From: Microbacterium sp. 2FI
GTDB taxonomy: Bacteria; Actinomycetota; Actinomycetes; Actinomycetales; Microbacteriaceae
NCBI RefSeq assembly: GCF_005502885.1
Contig: NZ_SCMR01000025.1
Span: 1 to 58,504 of the forward strand
Reading direction: 5' to 3'
Length of the DNA stretch: 58,504 nt
Part shown: in pieces, positions 51,402 through 58,504 of the stretch
How the letters are laid out: the number at the start of each line of letters is the position of its first letter
How positions within the stretch are numbered: the first letter of the stretch is position 1
Translations under genes and position numbers: made by a program
The notes under the pieces: generated by a model
Seen by the model: the letters and a program-made list of their open reading frames with translations, nothing else
Database searches by the model: none
What the model was told of the DNA's origin: nothing

Positions 51402-52355
51402 ATGTACTCCGCCGCACTCGCTCTCGTCGGCGCGCTGATCTACGGCGCGGCCGATTTCTTCGGCGGTCTCGCCGCCAAACGACTCCGCTCGATCGTGGTG
51501 ACGTGCGCGGCCGCGGTCTCGGGCCTCGTCGCGCTCGTGCTCACGCTGCCGCTCTTGGGCGGAGTGTGGACGGCGTCAGACGTCTGGTGGGGCGTCGTGG
51601 CCGGAGGCTTCGGAATCGTCGCGGTCGCCCTGCTCTACGCGTGCCTCGCCATCGGGCCGATGAGCATCCTGTCGCCGCTCACCGCCGTGGTCTCGGCGAT
51701 CGCACCGATGCTGTGGGGACTCTTCGTCGACGGCGAGACGCTGTCGTGGATCGGCTATGCGGGCCTCGGCGTCGCGCTCGTCGCGGTCGTGCTCGTCGGG
51801 TTCATCCCCGGCGAGAAGGTCGTGCGTCCTTCTGCCCGGGGCCTGGCGATGGCCGTCGGCGCAGGGCTCGCGATCGGCGGATTCCTCATCGTGATCGATC
51901 AGACCAGCACCGCCAGCGGAACCATCCCGCTCGTCATGAGCCGCGCGACGAGCGCCGTGGCGACCGCGCTCATCGTGGGCGTGCTCGTGGCCGTCGCAGT
52001 GCGGCGCGGCCGCCCGGCCCTCTCGGTCATCGACGTCGCGGGCGCCCCCCTCGGAGCCACCCCCACCGGCCACGCCGACCTCGAGCATGCGGCGCACCCC
52101 GTAGGGACGGCCCCGACGCTCGGTCGGGCGTGGGCATTGGCGATCGCCTGCGGCGTGGTGGATGCCGCCGCCAACGTGCTGCTGCTGCTGGCGCTGCGCG
52201 AAGGCGCCCTGTCGATCGTGTCGGCACTCACGGCCCTTTACCCCGCCGGCACGATCCTGCTCGCCGCGATCGTGCTGAGAGAGCGCGTTGCGGGCGTGCA
52301 GTGGATCGGTCTCGCGCTCGCGCTGACCGCGGGCGGGATGCTGGCACTCGCCTGA
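51402..52355 (+). CDS. EamA-family (DMT) transporter
   Basis: A 317-residue DMT permease with ten predicted helices in two EamA halves. The first half starts YSAALALVGALIYGAADFFG; the second includes GVVDAAANVLLLLALREGAL and the final pair of helices begins ALTALYPAGTILLAAIVLRE. A 30-residue insert (ATPTGHADLEHAAHPVGTAP) lies between helices 7 and 8 and is unusual. The ATG at 51402 is preferred since no similarity precedes it. It diverges from the MMPL gene and converges with the small membrane protein. Confidence 0.9.
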   Translation: MYSAALALVGALIYGAADFFGGLAAKRLRSIVVTCAAAVSGLVALVLTLPLLGGVWTASDVWWGVVAGGFGIVAVALLYACLAIGPMSILSPLTAVVSAIAPMLWGLFVDGETLSWIGYAGLGVALVAVVLVGFIPGEKVVRPSARGLAMAVGAGLAIGGFLIVIDQTSTASGTIPLVMSRATSAVATALIVGVLVAVAVRRGRPALSVIDVAGAPLGATPTGHADLEHAAHPVGTAPTLGRAWALAIACGVVDAAANVLLLLALREGALSIVSALTALYPAGTILLAAIVLRERVAGVQWIGLALALTAGGMLALA

Positions 52356-52754
52356 TCAGCCTCGGACGAACAGCAGCACGCCCGACAGCACGACGGCGAG
52401 GACACCCAGCACGATGAGCCCGAGTGCGAGGAACGAGACGGCCCGCACCGCGGGCGAGCCCTGCGTCAGGCGCATGCGCCCGACCGCGCCGCGACGCATG
52501 AAGATGTCGGCCATGTCCTTGCCGGCGAGCGCGCGTTCCTGCTCGTGCGTGAGATGTGCCTCGTTGACAGCGCCCTGTTCGTCGAACCAGCGGACGAGAC
52601 GGCCGTGCTCGGCATCTTCGAGGACGCCGCGGACGGGAATCCACGTGCCGTCGAACAGGTAGACGACGAGCGCGATTCCGGCCAGCAATGCGCCGAGTCC
52701 GAATCCCACCCACGCGAAGATCTCGAGGAGGGCATCGATCGCGGAGTCCACCAC
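52356..52754 (-). CDS. Small integral membrane protein, function unknown
   Basis: A 132-residue protein with a hydrophobic helix at each end (about 8-34, IFAWVGFGLGALLAGIALVV, and 103-131, VSFLALGLIVLGVLAVVLSG). A charged middle stretch (about 38-100), containing RGVLEDAEHGRLVRWFDEQG, probably lies in the cytoplasm. The start is a GTG doublet at 52754. Its stop abuts that of the EamA gene. No family is recognised. It is the last gene before the tRNA-like att region. Confidence 0.75.
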   Translation of the reverse strand: MVDSAIDALLEIFAWVGFGLGALLAGIALVVYLFDGTWIPVRGVLEDAEHGRLVRWFDEQGAVNEAHLTHEQERALAGKDMADIFMRRGAVGRMRLTQGSPAVRAVSFLALGLIVLGVLAVVLSGVLLFVRG

Positions 52755-52813
52755 TGCCTCCTGGCCACCTGCGGATACGCCGAAGGGGCCGCCATCGCGA
52801 CCCCTCCGCTGGG

Positions 52814-52887
52814 AGCCACCTAAGGGAATCGAACCCTTGACCTATTCTCTACGAACAAGTTCGCCCAGCCAGTTCTGGTGGGGTGGC
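52814..52887 (-). pseudogene. tRNA-Thr(CGT)-like remnant, probable attachment site
   Basis: On the minus strand the 3' half of a tRNA is intact: loop TTCGTAG with anticodon CGT, AGAAT, variable AGGTC, T-arm AAGGG-TTCGATT-CCCTT and acceptor AGGTGGC. The 5' half has a matching GCCACC at tRNA distance (73 nt), but the D-arm lacks GG and the anticodon stem has two mismatches plus a G-U. So it is either a pseudo-tRNA or the att copy left by a tyrosine integrase that recombined in the anticodon arm. The 3' segment is the trustworthy part. Confidence 0.65.
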
Positions 52888-53008
52888 CACATCGGGACTT
52901 TCATCTCGATTCACCTCGGCTCATCTGGGGTTTTCTGACTCCTGATGAACGTGATGCGCTGTCGATGATACATGACGGTTCGGCTCGTCTTGAGCGGTTT
53001 CGGCTCAT

Positions 53009-53030
53009 AAGTGTCCAACAAGTGTCCAAC
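53009..53030. repeat. Perfect tandem 11-bp repeat near the tRNA remnant
   Basis: AAGTGTCCAAC occurs twice in tandem, at 53009-53019 and 53020-53030. Nearby TTCGGCTC occurs at 52979-52986 and 52999-53006, and CGGCTCA also at 52917-52923. Such short direct repeats within 150 bp of an att core resemble arm-type binding sites of tyrosine integrases. That role is inferred. Confidence 0.6.
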
Positions 53031-53167
53031 GTGCAAGTCGTCGTGAGGGCCGGTGTGGAGGTCGCGGGAGGCGTGCGCTCATCGTGCACTCCACAGTGCG
53101 GGGCAACCGGGCGCGAATGTCGCGACCCGTATCCAGGGCGCGAACATGAGTCTTGCTGCACGGTCGT

Positions 53168-53397
53168 CGACCGGCTTCGCGCGTAGTCGACCTCCGAGTA
53201 TTGACCTGCTCAGTTCACGACGTCTGACGCTCGCGAATAGACCGCCTGGGCAAAGAAGAAGCCCCGACCGCTACCACACAGCCGGGGCGAGACGAATGAG
53301 AGTTCGCCTATCGCCCACGACTCTAGCGCGCGCACCTGGGAGGTCGCCTGGCACCGGGGCCTGCCGGACTCGACCGAAGGCACGCTCGCCCACCGGC
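53168..53397 (+). repeat. 230-bp direct repeat, copy A
   Basis: Copy A matches copy B at 58190-58419 in the same orientation, with about 14 differences including two compensating single-base indels, about 94% identity counted by eye. It contains a hairpin (53261-53288) that on the minus strand is followed by TTCTTCTTT, so each copy carries a minus-strand terminator. Confidence 0.9.
53261..53288 (-). terminator. Minus-strand terminator in repeat copy A
   Basis: GCCCCGAC (53261-53268) pairs with GCCGGGGC (53281-53288) with one mismatch. On the minus strand the stem is followed by TTCTTCTTT (53260-53252). The loop is 12 nt. No minus-strand gene ends immediately before it. Confidence 0.6.
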
Positions 53398-53668
53398 ATT
53401 AGGGCCGCGATCCCCCTCACTGTGTGGGGCGCCGGTTCGTCCTCAACAGCGGGACTGCAAGGCTACAAGCGCTTCCCGACCATACCGCCGCGAAGCGTAC
53501 TCATTGGTGCAGCAGGCCGCGGCGCATTCGGATCTGTGTGGACGGAGCGCATGCGTGTAGCCACGCTGATGCCGAGGTGGTGGCCGGCCGTTTCCTAGGC
53601 GCTGACAGCCCAGCCGTTGAATGTCGTCCATCGATGCTGCGCCTGCCGTCACCCAGTACCTTGGACTC

Positions 53669-54619
53669 GTGCGTGCTGTCGTGTGCTCGCGTTATGGTCA
53701 CGATCTCGAGATCCGCGACCTCGATTCGCCACGTCCCGGCGACGACGAGGTGCTCGTGCGCGTCGAGGCCACGACGGTCAATCGAACGGATCACGCGACC
53801 GCCGCCGGAATACCGCGTTTCGCGCGGGTGATCACCGGATGGACGCGACCCCGCCAGAAGATCATGGGCACGGAGTTCGCAGGGTACGTCGTTTCCGTGG
53901 GGCCGAAGGTCACCGAGTTCGCGGTCGGCGACGCCGTGTTCGGCTTCGACAGGGGCACCCAGGCCCAGTTCCTCGCGATCCCCGAGTCTGGGGCATTGGC
54001 AAAGATCCCGCGCGGCATGAGCCCCGCGGACGCCGCCCCCACGACCGAAGGCGCCCACTACGCGTTGAGCATCCTCGCGAAACTCGACGTCGGCGCCACC
54101 AGCCGCATCCTGGTCTACGGAGCGAGCGGGGCGATCGGTTCCGCGGCGGTGCAGCTTCTTCGGCACCGGGGCGCCGCCGTCACCGCGGTGTGTGACTCTC
54201 GCGGTGTGGACCTCGTTTCGTCGCTCGGTGCGAACTCGGTAGTCGACTACACCGCTACGGACTTCAGTCAGACCGACGAGCGTTTCGATGCCGTCATCGA
54301 CGCCGTCGGTAAGTGTCGATTCTCATCGTGCAAGCCACTCCTCAAGCCAGGAGCGCCGTTCCTAACGACGGACTTTGGACACCGAAGCGAGAACCTCCGG
54401 TTGATCCTCTCCACTCGCTGGTTCGGCGACAACCGCGTCATGTTGCCGATCCCCACGGACGCGCGCGCCCACGTTCGAATCGTGCGCGACTTGCTCGCTT
54501 CAGGCGACCTGCGCCCGGTCGTCGACAAGACGTTTGCGATGGATGACATCAACGAGGCTTACCGCTACGTCGGTTCGGCCCAGAAGCTGGGGAACGTGGC
54601 TGTCACCGTGCCCGCCTGA
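53669..54619 (+). CDS. MDR-family NAD(P)-dependent oxidoreductase (zinc-free)
   Basis: A 316-residue medium-chain dehydrogenase/reductase of the quinone-reductase type. The N-terminal catalytic domain shows EVLVRVEATTVNRTDHATAA and GTEFAGYVVSVGPKVTEFAV; the Rossmann domain has ILVYGASGAIGSAAVQLLRH, with the AxGxxG-type cofactor loop, and VVDYTATDF. No zinc ligands are seen. The substrate is unknown. GTG 53669 (VRAVVCSRYG) matches usual homologue starts better than ATG 53621. The gene begins 270 bp after repeat copy A in an accessory region, with no co-directional neighbour. Confidence 0.88.
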   Translation: MRAVVCSRYGHDLEIRDLDSPRPGDDEVLVRVEATTVNRTDHATAAGIPRFARVITGWTRPRQKIMGTEFAGYVVSVGPKVTEFAVGDAVFGFDRGTQAQFLAIPESGALAKIPRGMSPADAAPTTEGAHYALSILAKLDVGATSRILVYGASGAIGSAAVQLLRHRGAAVTAVCDSRGVDLVSSLGANSVVDYTATDFSQTDERFDAVIDAVGKCRFSSCKPLLKPGAPFLTTDFGHRSENLRLILSTRWFGDNRVMLPIPTDARAHVRIVRDLLASGDLRPVVDKTFAMDDINEAYRYVGSAQKLGNVAVTVPA

Positions 54620-54861
54620 TGGCCCGGTCGCAACACTGATACGGGCAAGTTCTATGGTGCGGCGTGTCCCCATCGCGACTATGGGGTCGCCGCCGAAAGC
54701 TTGGTTGGGGACCGGCTCGCGAACACCCGTCCGGGGAGTTCTGATCGGCAGCCACCAGCGCTTGCGTCGGTTCCAACGCCGCCGCGTCGGCGGCAGCCAG
54801 AATCAGCACGCAGCCCGACCGGCTTTCGGGTGCTGGTAGCCGACTTCCTGTTGCGTGGGCG

Positions 54862-55413
54862 TTAGCTGGTCGGGTCGATGGGGAAGGCCTCTAGGGCGGC
54901 GAGTCGGTGGCTGCTTTCGCCGGTGATCTCGACGACTTTCGTGCGTTCGCCGATGATCTCGGAATCGTCGATGAGGTCGAGGAGGACGTCGTTCATCGCG
55001 TCGCGAAGCGTCAAGTATTCGTCAGCGCCGGGGGCCATCTCATCCGAGGTGGTGAGTGGCAGCACAACGAGAAGGTCGATGTGCGCCAGCGCTTCCCGGG
55101 TGATGGTTCTCGCACGCTCTAACAGTTCGCGCGAGTTCGGTATCCCGGTCGTATCATCCAGAGCGGTCAAGTAGGCGAGGAAGTCGATGGGACCACGCTC
55201 GGCGATGAGGTTCTCGGCCGCCTCATCGGGATAGAGGCGGGCCGCGGAGATCTCGAGCTGAGCGGCGAACAGTGCCGCGCTCGGACTGTCCCATGACTCA
55301 TCCACAAGATCGAACGGATCCGGCAACACCGCGAACTCGGGATGGCGAAGAGCGAAGTCGGACACTAGCGTGCTCTTCCCACTCGCAGGGGTCCCCGAAA
55401 TGACAATCCGCAT
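54862..55413 (-). CDS. P-loop ATPase/kinase-like protein (AAA_28 type)
   Basis: A 183-residue nucleotide-binding protein. It opens MRIVISGTPASGKSTLVSDF with a Walker A motif (G-x4-GKS/T) and contains ERGPIDFLAYLTALDDTTGI where a lid or Walker-B-like Asp may lie. The fold resembles the small AAA_28/thymidylate-kinase-like group often found in mobile or accessory DNA. Substrate unknown. It starts at ATG 55413, diverges from the 75-residue gene, and converges with the MDR gene across a 242-bp gap in which I see no gene. Confidence 0.8.
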   Translation of the reverse strand: MRIVISGTPASGKSTLVSDFALRHPEFAVLPDPFDLVDESWDSPSAALFAAQLEISAARLYPDEAAENLIAERGPIDFLAYLTALDDTTGIPNSRELLERARTITREALAHIDLLVVLPLTTSDEMAPGADEYLTLRDAMNDVLLDLIDDSEIIGERTKVVEITGESSHRLAALEAFPIDPTS

Positions 55414-55517
55414 GCCGCGACTTTAGAACGTCGCGCGAGTTCGCCAGGTCAACACTGAGCCTGCGCTCGCTGATCGACCGGCTTCCGGAGCGCTCATTTC
55501 GGTGCGATGGTGGCCGC

Positions 55518-55745
55518 ATGGAACTCACCGAGTGGTGGCCGAAGTTGGACTCCGACACCCAGGCATGGCTCATTGCGCACAACGGCGAAGCGGTGTCTCC
55601 CGACGTGCTGAGCCAGATCGTTGCCGTCGGCGGCTCGGTGACCTCGAGCGCGTGGTGGGTCGGCGAGTCAGGTCCCGACGGCTTCATGCTCTCCGACGAA
55701 GCAGTCGACTGGATTGAGACCACAGCGAACGACGAATCCGACTGA
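55518..55745 (+). CDS. Small acidic protein, function unknown
   Basis: A 75-residue, soluble, acidic protein (MELTEWWPKLDSDTQAWLIA at its start, AVDWIETTANDESD at its end) with several tryptophans. No signal peptide or membrane helix. It is divergent from the kinase-like gene 104 bp away, and this pairing may reflect a shared control region, possibly a small two-gene module. A longer open frame exists in no other phase. I do not recognise the family, and expression is not assured. Confidence 0.6.
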   Translation: MELTEWWPKLDSDTQAWLIAHNGEAVSPDVLSQIVAVGGSVTSSAWWVGESGPDGFMLSDEAVDWIETTANDESD

Positions 55746-55919
55746 ATCGCGAACGGCGGGGCACCGGCGATCGCGTCACCTATGACGACCTGTGATGGCG
55801 CCCACTGAGATCAGGAGCCTTCCTCGTCCCGTCGTATCATCTCGGTGGACGCCGCGATCGCGACGACTCAGGTTGTGCTCGTCCTCTGCTGAGCCGGGCG
55901 GCGGTGGGTCTGTGATGGC

Positions 55920-56990
55920 TCATTGATCCGGTCGCTCGGTGACCCATGTTTCGGCGAGGTCGGTGAACAAACCGTCCATGTCGATGCCGTTCTGATTGCA
56001 TGCGATGGCGACCGTGGTGTGCCGGTCCGCGCTGACCCCGAACGCCGTGTGGTGACCTGCTCCATCTCCGGAATGAACGAGTGTGCCATCCGGCCAAACG
56101 AAGAGACCCGGCCCGTAGGTGGATCCGTCGTCGATGGGTGCTCCGTTGCTCAGGGCATCTGCCAGCGTCTCGGCGCGCAGCAGTGACGGTTCACGCAGCT
56201 GATCGCCCCAGCGGGCCAGATCCGAGAGCGTCATCGTGACGAAGCCCGCTCCAGTCAGCACCCACGGCCATGCCTTCACCTCGGTGAAGTCGGCGGTGAC
56301 ATCCCCTTCATAGCCCACGGGATCAGAGGGAACCTGCGGCCCGATTCTCGCCTCGAGATCCAACGGCGCGAAGACATTCGTCTCCAGCCACGTGGCGAAG
56401 TCCGTGCCGGTGACCTCGGTGACGATGTCCGCGAGCAGCGCGTAGTTCGTGTTCGAGTAGTCGAACTCGCCCGCGGTGCCCGGATGTGCGAGAGGACTGG
56501 TCCTCACGAACTCGAGGGCGTCGGCGTTCGTCAGGGGTGGCGTTCCGAAGGCGCTCGGTGGCAGGGACAGCACATCCTTGATCCCCGAGGTGTGGTGCAT
56601 GAGGTCGTTCAGTGTCAATTGCTTCGCCCATGCCGGCAGCCCGTCCAGGTAGACGGCGGGGGACGCGTCCAGAGACAGGTCACCTCGCTCAGCGAGCATG
56701 AGCACTGCCATCGCGGTGAACTGCTTTCCCACCGAGCCGATGTGAAAAGGGGTGGACGTCTGGAACTCTGCACCCGATTCGAGGTTCGCGAGCCCGCGCG
56801 CCTCAGCCCACACGACGTCACCGTCGACGGCGACGGCGGCGGAGCACCCCGGCGCGTCGTCGGGAACGCCCGCCTCGAGAATCGCCGTACTCGCCGTGCG
56901 CTTCGCTTCGTGGGGCTCGGCGGTGCAACCAGAGATAGCGACGAGCAGCGCGACGGGGATGGCGACATGCGCTAGTCGGGACAGCCACAT
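55920..56990 (-). CDS. Beta-lactamase-fold serine hydrolase lipoprotein
   Basis: A 356-residue class C beta-lactamase-related (PF00144-type) protein. The signal peptide ends in a lipobox ISGC (Cys22). The SxxK motif is Ser86-Val-Gly-Lys89 (HIGSVGKQF), the second motif YxN is Tyr178-Ser-Asn180 (FDYSNTNY), and the third motif, normally KTG, appears as HSG in LVHSGDGAGHH. This pattern fits DD-peptidase or esterase-like members more than a true beta-lactamase, but activity is not determined. It is isolated in the accessory region. Confidence 0.87.
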   Translation of the reverse strand: MWLSRLAHVAIPVALLVAISGCTAEPHEAKRTASTAILEAGVPDDAPGCSAAVAVDGDVVWAEARGLANLESGAEFQTSTPFHIGSVGKQFTAMAVLMLAERGDLSLDASPAVYLDGLPAWAKQLTLNDLMHHTSGIKDVLSLPPSAFGTPPLTNADALEFVRTSPLAHPGTAGEFDYSNTNYALLADIVTEVTGTDFATWLETNVFAPLDLEARIGPQVPSDPVGYEGDVTADFTEVKAWPWVLTGAGFVTMTLSDLARWGDQLREPSLLRAETLADALSNGAPIDDGSTYGPGLFVWPDGTLVHSGDGAGHHTAFGVSADRHTTVAIACNQNGIDMDGLFTDLAETWVTERPDQ

Positions 56991-56999
56991 TGCCGCCTC

Positions 57000-57390
57000 C
57001 GGGGTGACACGACCCTCTGTGGTGGTTCGCTACGGCAGTCGAGGGCCGTTTGGCCGGCGTGGCGAGCAGCGCGGTCTCACCCTGTCGAGTTCGGCCTGCC
57101 GACTCTGGGTACCGACGCGGTGCTGGCTTCAGAGTGCCCGACTTTCACCAGTCCCACTAGACCGTGATACGCGGCCGCCGCAAACGCGTCCACCATGTCC
57201 CGTCAGCGACGAGCGGCCACGCGGAGGCTCCCGCCGTGGGATCCCGCTCCGGCGCCCAACACCTGGCCCACCGCTCACACTTTCAATGCCATTCCCGATG
57301 GCCCCCGCCCGCTGATCGACCGGCTGTCGGGCTTTGAGTGCATGGAGCTCGGCGCCGCCGTGGGCAGCATGCCGTGGGTAGCATTCGTGA
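57000..57390. other. Gene-free interval between the serine hydrolase and the lipoprotein gene
   Basis: About 390 bp without a supportable gene. A 15-bp string (57311-57325, beginning GCTGATCGACCGGCT) is also present at 55469-55483, upstream of the 75-residue gene. I see no clear promoter or RNA gene. Confidence 0.5.
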
Positions 57391-57771
57391 GTGCGCAAGG
57401 TCGCGATGATTGCTGTTCTCGGCACCGGACTGGTGCTGACCGGCTGTGTGCCTGATACCGGGCCGGTCGCTTTCGCGCCGGAGTCTGAGGGTGCGGGGGA
57501 TGCCCTGTTCACGGGCACGCTGCGTATCACCGAGGAATGTCTCACGGTCGACGACGGCACCACCGTCGTGATCCCTGTGTTCCCCGCGTTCGAAGCCCGC
57601 TATGACGACGGCGTCCTCACGTTCGGTAGCGAATACCGGGACGGCGACGAGATCACGCTCGGCGGCGGTGAGATCGCGGCCGATGGAGGCGTCCCAGACG
57701 ACTGGTACGTTCCCGCCGGATGCCCCGACCTTCCCCTCTGGAAGTCCGGACCATACCTCCGCCCCTCGTGA
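57391..57771 (+). CDS. Putative lipoprotein, function unknown
   Basis: A 126-residue protein. The short signal peptide (MRKVAMIAVLGTGLVLTGC) ends in a lipobox LTGC with Cys19. The mature part is a beta-rich domain of about 105 residues with a second cysteine pair (ITEECLT and PAGCPDL) that could form a disulphide. The start is GTG 57391; an ATG six codons downstream is possible. No family is recognised. It overlaps the 3' end of the opposite-strand reading frame that follows, so one of the two is altered. Confidence 0.65.
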   Translation: MRKVAMIAVLGTGLVLTGCVPDTGPVAFAPESEGAGDALFTGTLRITEECLTVDDGTTVVIPVFPAFEARYDDGVLTFGSEYRDGDEITLGGGEIAADGGVPDDWYVPAGCPDLPLWKSGPYLRPS

Positions 57772-58150
57772 GACGGGGGCTCCCGGGAGGCCCCGAGAAG
57801 ACTGAACGCTCGATGTCTCCGCGGTTGAGCCAGCTACTCCGAGAGAGAGTGACGACATTCTCGTGCTCGGCCGGGTTCCGGCCCGCGAGCCGCACCAGCG
57901 GGGCAGTGCGATGCTGCAGCCCCTGGCTGATCGGGTGCCATTCGAGTTCGAGGAAGAGTTCATGCGCCCGGCCGCGCGCGTTTCGCGCCACCCACTCCTG
58001 GGCTTCTCCCACGTCTGCGACATCGGTCAGGACGTATGCCTCGAGGTTGAAGGCGTATCCCGGGGCCGGCTGCTCCCAGAAGTTGACTCGGTAAACGGGA
58101 GACCCGAGCCCGTAGCTGGGTTCGGCATGGCCGGTCGGATGGACGTCCAT
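57653..58150 (-). pseudogene. Hypothetical protein frame with apparently lost natural stop
   Basis: The first about 105 residues look like a genuine soluble domain (VYRVNFWEQPAPGYAFNLEA, and DVGEAQEWVARNARGRAHEL), with codon use typical of the genome. The last 60 residues become Arg/Ser-rich low-complexity sequence and run 119 bp into the convergent lipoprotein gene. This suggests the real stop has been lost, by substitution or a frameshift near 57770-57840. The family is not recognised. It may be intact up to about residue 110. Confidence 0.55.
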
Positions 58151-58504
58151 CCGCGCAGTGTGCCAGGGGCCAGCTCTCGGGACGCAGACCGACCCGCTTC
58201 GCGCGGAGTCGACCTTCGAGTACTGACCTTCTCAGTTCACGACGGCTGATGCTCGCGAGTAGACCGCCTGGGCAAAGAAGAAGCCCCGACTGCTACCACA
58301 CAGCCGGGGCGAGACGAATGAGAAGTTCGCCTATCGCCACGACTCTAGCGCGGGCACCTGGGAGGTCGCCCGGCGCCGGGGCCTGCCGGACTCGACCGAA
58401 GGCACGCTCGCCCACCGGCTTACGGCTGGTGGCGGTATTGACCCCTCACTCCGAGTGTCCCTTTGCGCCGACGGTTGTGCTGGGGCAGGGTGGGTGGGAC
58501 GTGC
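58151..58504. other. Gene-free end of the window with repeat copy B
   Basis: No gene is supportable in the last 354 bp. Copy B of the 230-bp repeat (58190-58419) occupies most of it; the remaining 85 bp shows nothing recognisable. The window may stop here because a repeat interrupted assembly. Confidence 0.5.
58190..58419 (+). repeat. 230-bp direct repeat, copy B
   Basis: Copy B of the repeat at 53168-53397, same orientation, about 94% identical by eye. It contains the minus-strand terminator hairpin GCCCCGAC/GCCGGGGC at 58283-58290 and 58303-58310, followed on that strand by TTCTTCTTT. Confidence 0.9.

Larger units (their letters stand above)
52888..53668. other. Gene-free region with short direct repeats and repeat copy A
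   Basis: About 780 bp with no supportable gene. The left part holds possible integrase arm-type repeats (next entry); 53168-53397 is copy A of a 230-bp repeat that recurs near the window end. The remainder up to the oxidoreductase start shows no clear promoter or reading frame. Confidence 0.6.

Noticed and set aside
52805..52890. A short minus-strand peptide ending just before the tRNA anticodon loop, reminiscent of integrase tails
   Set aside because: Only about 22 residues between in-frame stops; too short to claim an integrase fragment.
52878..53186. A 102-residue plus-strand frame beginning beside the tRNA remnant
   Set aside because: No family similarity, overlaps the att repeats, and its start codon falls inside the tRNA-like segment.
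53053..53598. A 181-residue frame across repeat copy A
   Set aside because: Composition is not coding-like and the corresponding frame is broken in repeat copy B.

Overview
The window reads as chromosomal DNA of a high-GC actinobacterium, most likely a member of Microbacteriaceae close to Microbacterium. The grounds are the very GC-rich third codon positions, an ispD-ispF fusion next to carD, an XPB helicase with its helicase-associated partner, GlnR, a SigK/RskA/DipZ/fasciclin locus and senX3-regX3-type phosphate control. Species identity is inference. Bases 1-122 form a 50-bp perfect inverted repeat lying over coding sequence, which looks like an assembly fold-back, so the window probably starts at a contig end.

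Layout. 0-12.2 kb: XPB helicase pair, an SDR enzyme with a TetR regulator and tandem operators, a PhoP-like two-component system, a lone WXG100 protein, groEL with a CIRCE operator, cold-shock protein, LytR_C, DUF3263 and DUF2332 proteins, and msrB with a nitroreductase. 12.2-24.1 kb: a YdcZ-type transporter, tRNA-Thr(TGT), a DsbA-fold protein lacking the CXXC motif, an MsiK/UgpC-type sugar ABC ATPase, a DUF4032 protein, and the housekeeping set rlmB-cysS / ispDF-carD. 24.1-31.9 kb: regX3-senX3, phoU, gpmA, a methyltransferase, a FUSC transporter, ygfZ, a nitrobindin-like protein and two small membrane proteins. 32-40.2 kb: glnR, ppk, a MutT1-type Nudix/phosphatase and pstSCAB behind a clear PHO box. 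40.2-47.4 kb: a 67-bp tandem repeat, a PabC-like aminotransferase, a candidate small structured RNA (about 41369-41453), a VOC/AraC pair, the dipZ-sigK-rskA operon divergent from a fasciclin lipoprotein, and tRNA-Lys(TTT). 47.4-52.8 kb: two GNAT enzymes, pncA, an MMPL exporter with a palindromic operator, an EamA transporter and a small membrane protein.

52.8-58.5 kb is different. It opens with a tRNA-Thr-like 3' remnant (a probable attachment site) followed by short direct repeats resembling integrase arm sites. It has sparse, unlinked accessory genes (MDR oxidoreductase, a P-loop kinase-like ATPase, small proteins, a beta-lactamase-fold lipoprotein), and a 230-bp repeat about 94% identical by eye brackets about 4.8 kb. 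This looks like a decayed or incompletely captured integrated element; no integrase is visible.

How the genes work together: the phosphate set (RegX3/SenX3, PhoU, PstSCAB, Ppk) is spread over 16 kb with GlnR beside it. SigK, its anti-sigma factor RskA, the membrane thiol protein DipZ and the fasciclin lipoprotein form one compact secreted-protein stress unit. In mycobacteria the same genes lie at two separate loci. The least explained items are the structured RNA at 41.4 kb, the cysteine-less DsbA-like protein, the tandem operators at 2.6 kb and the repeat-bounded region at the right end.
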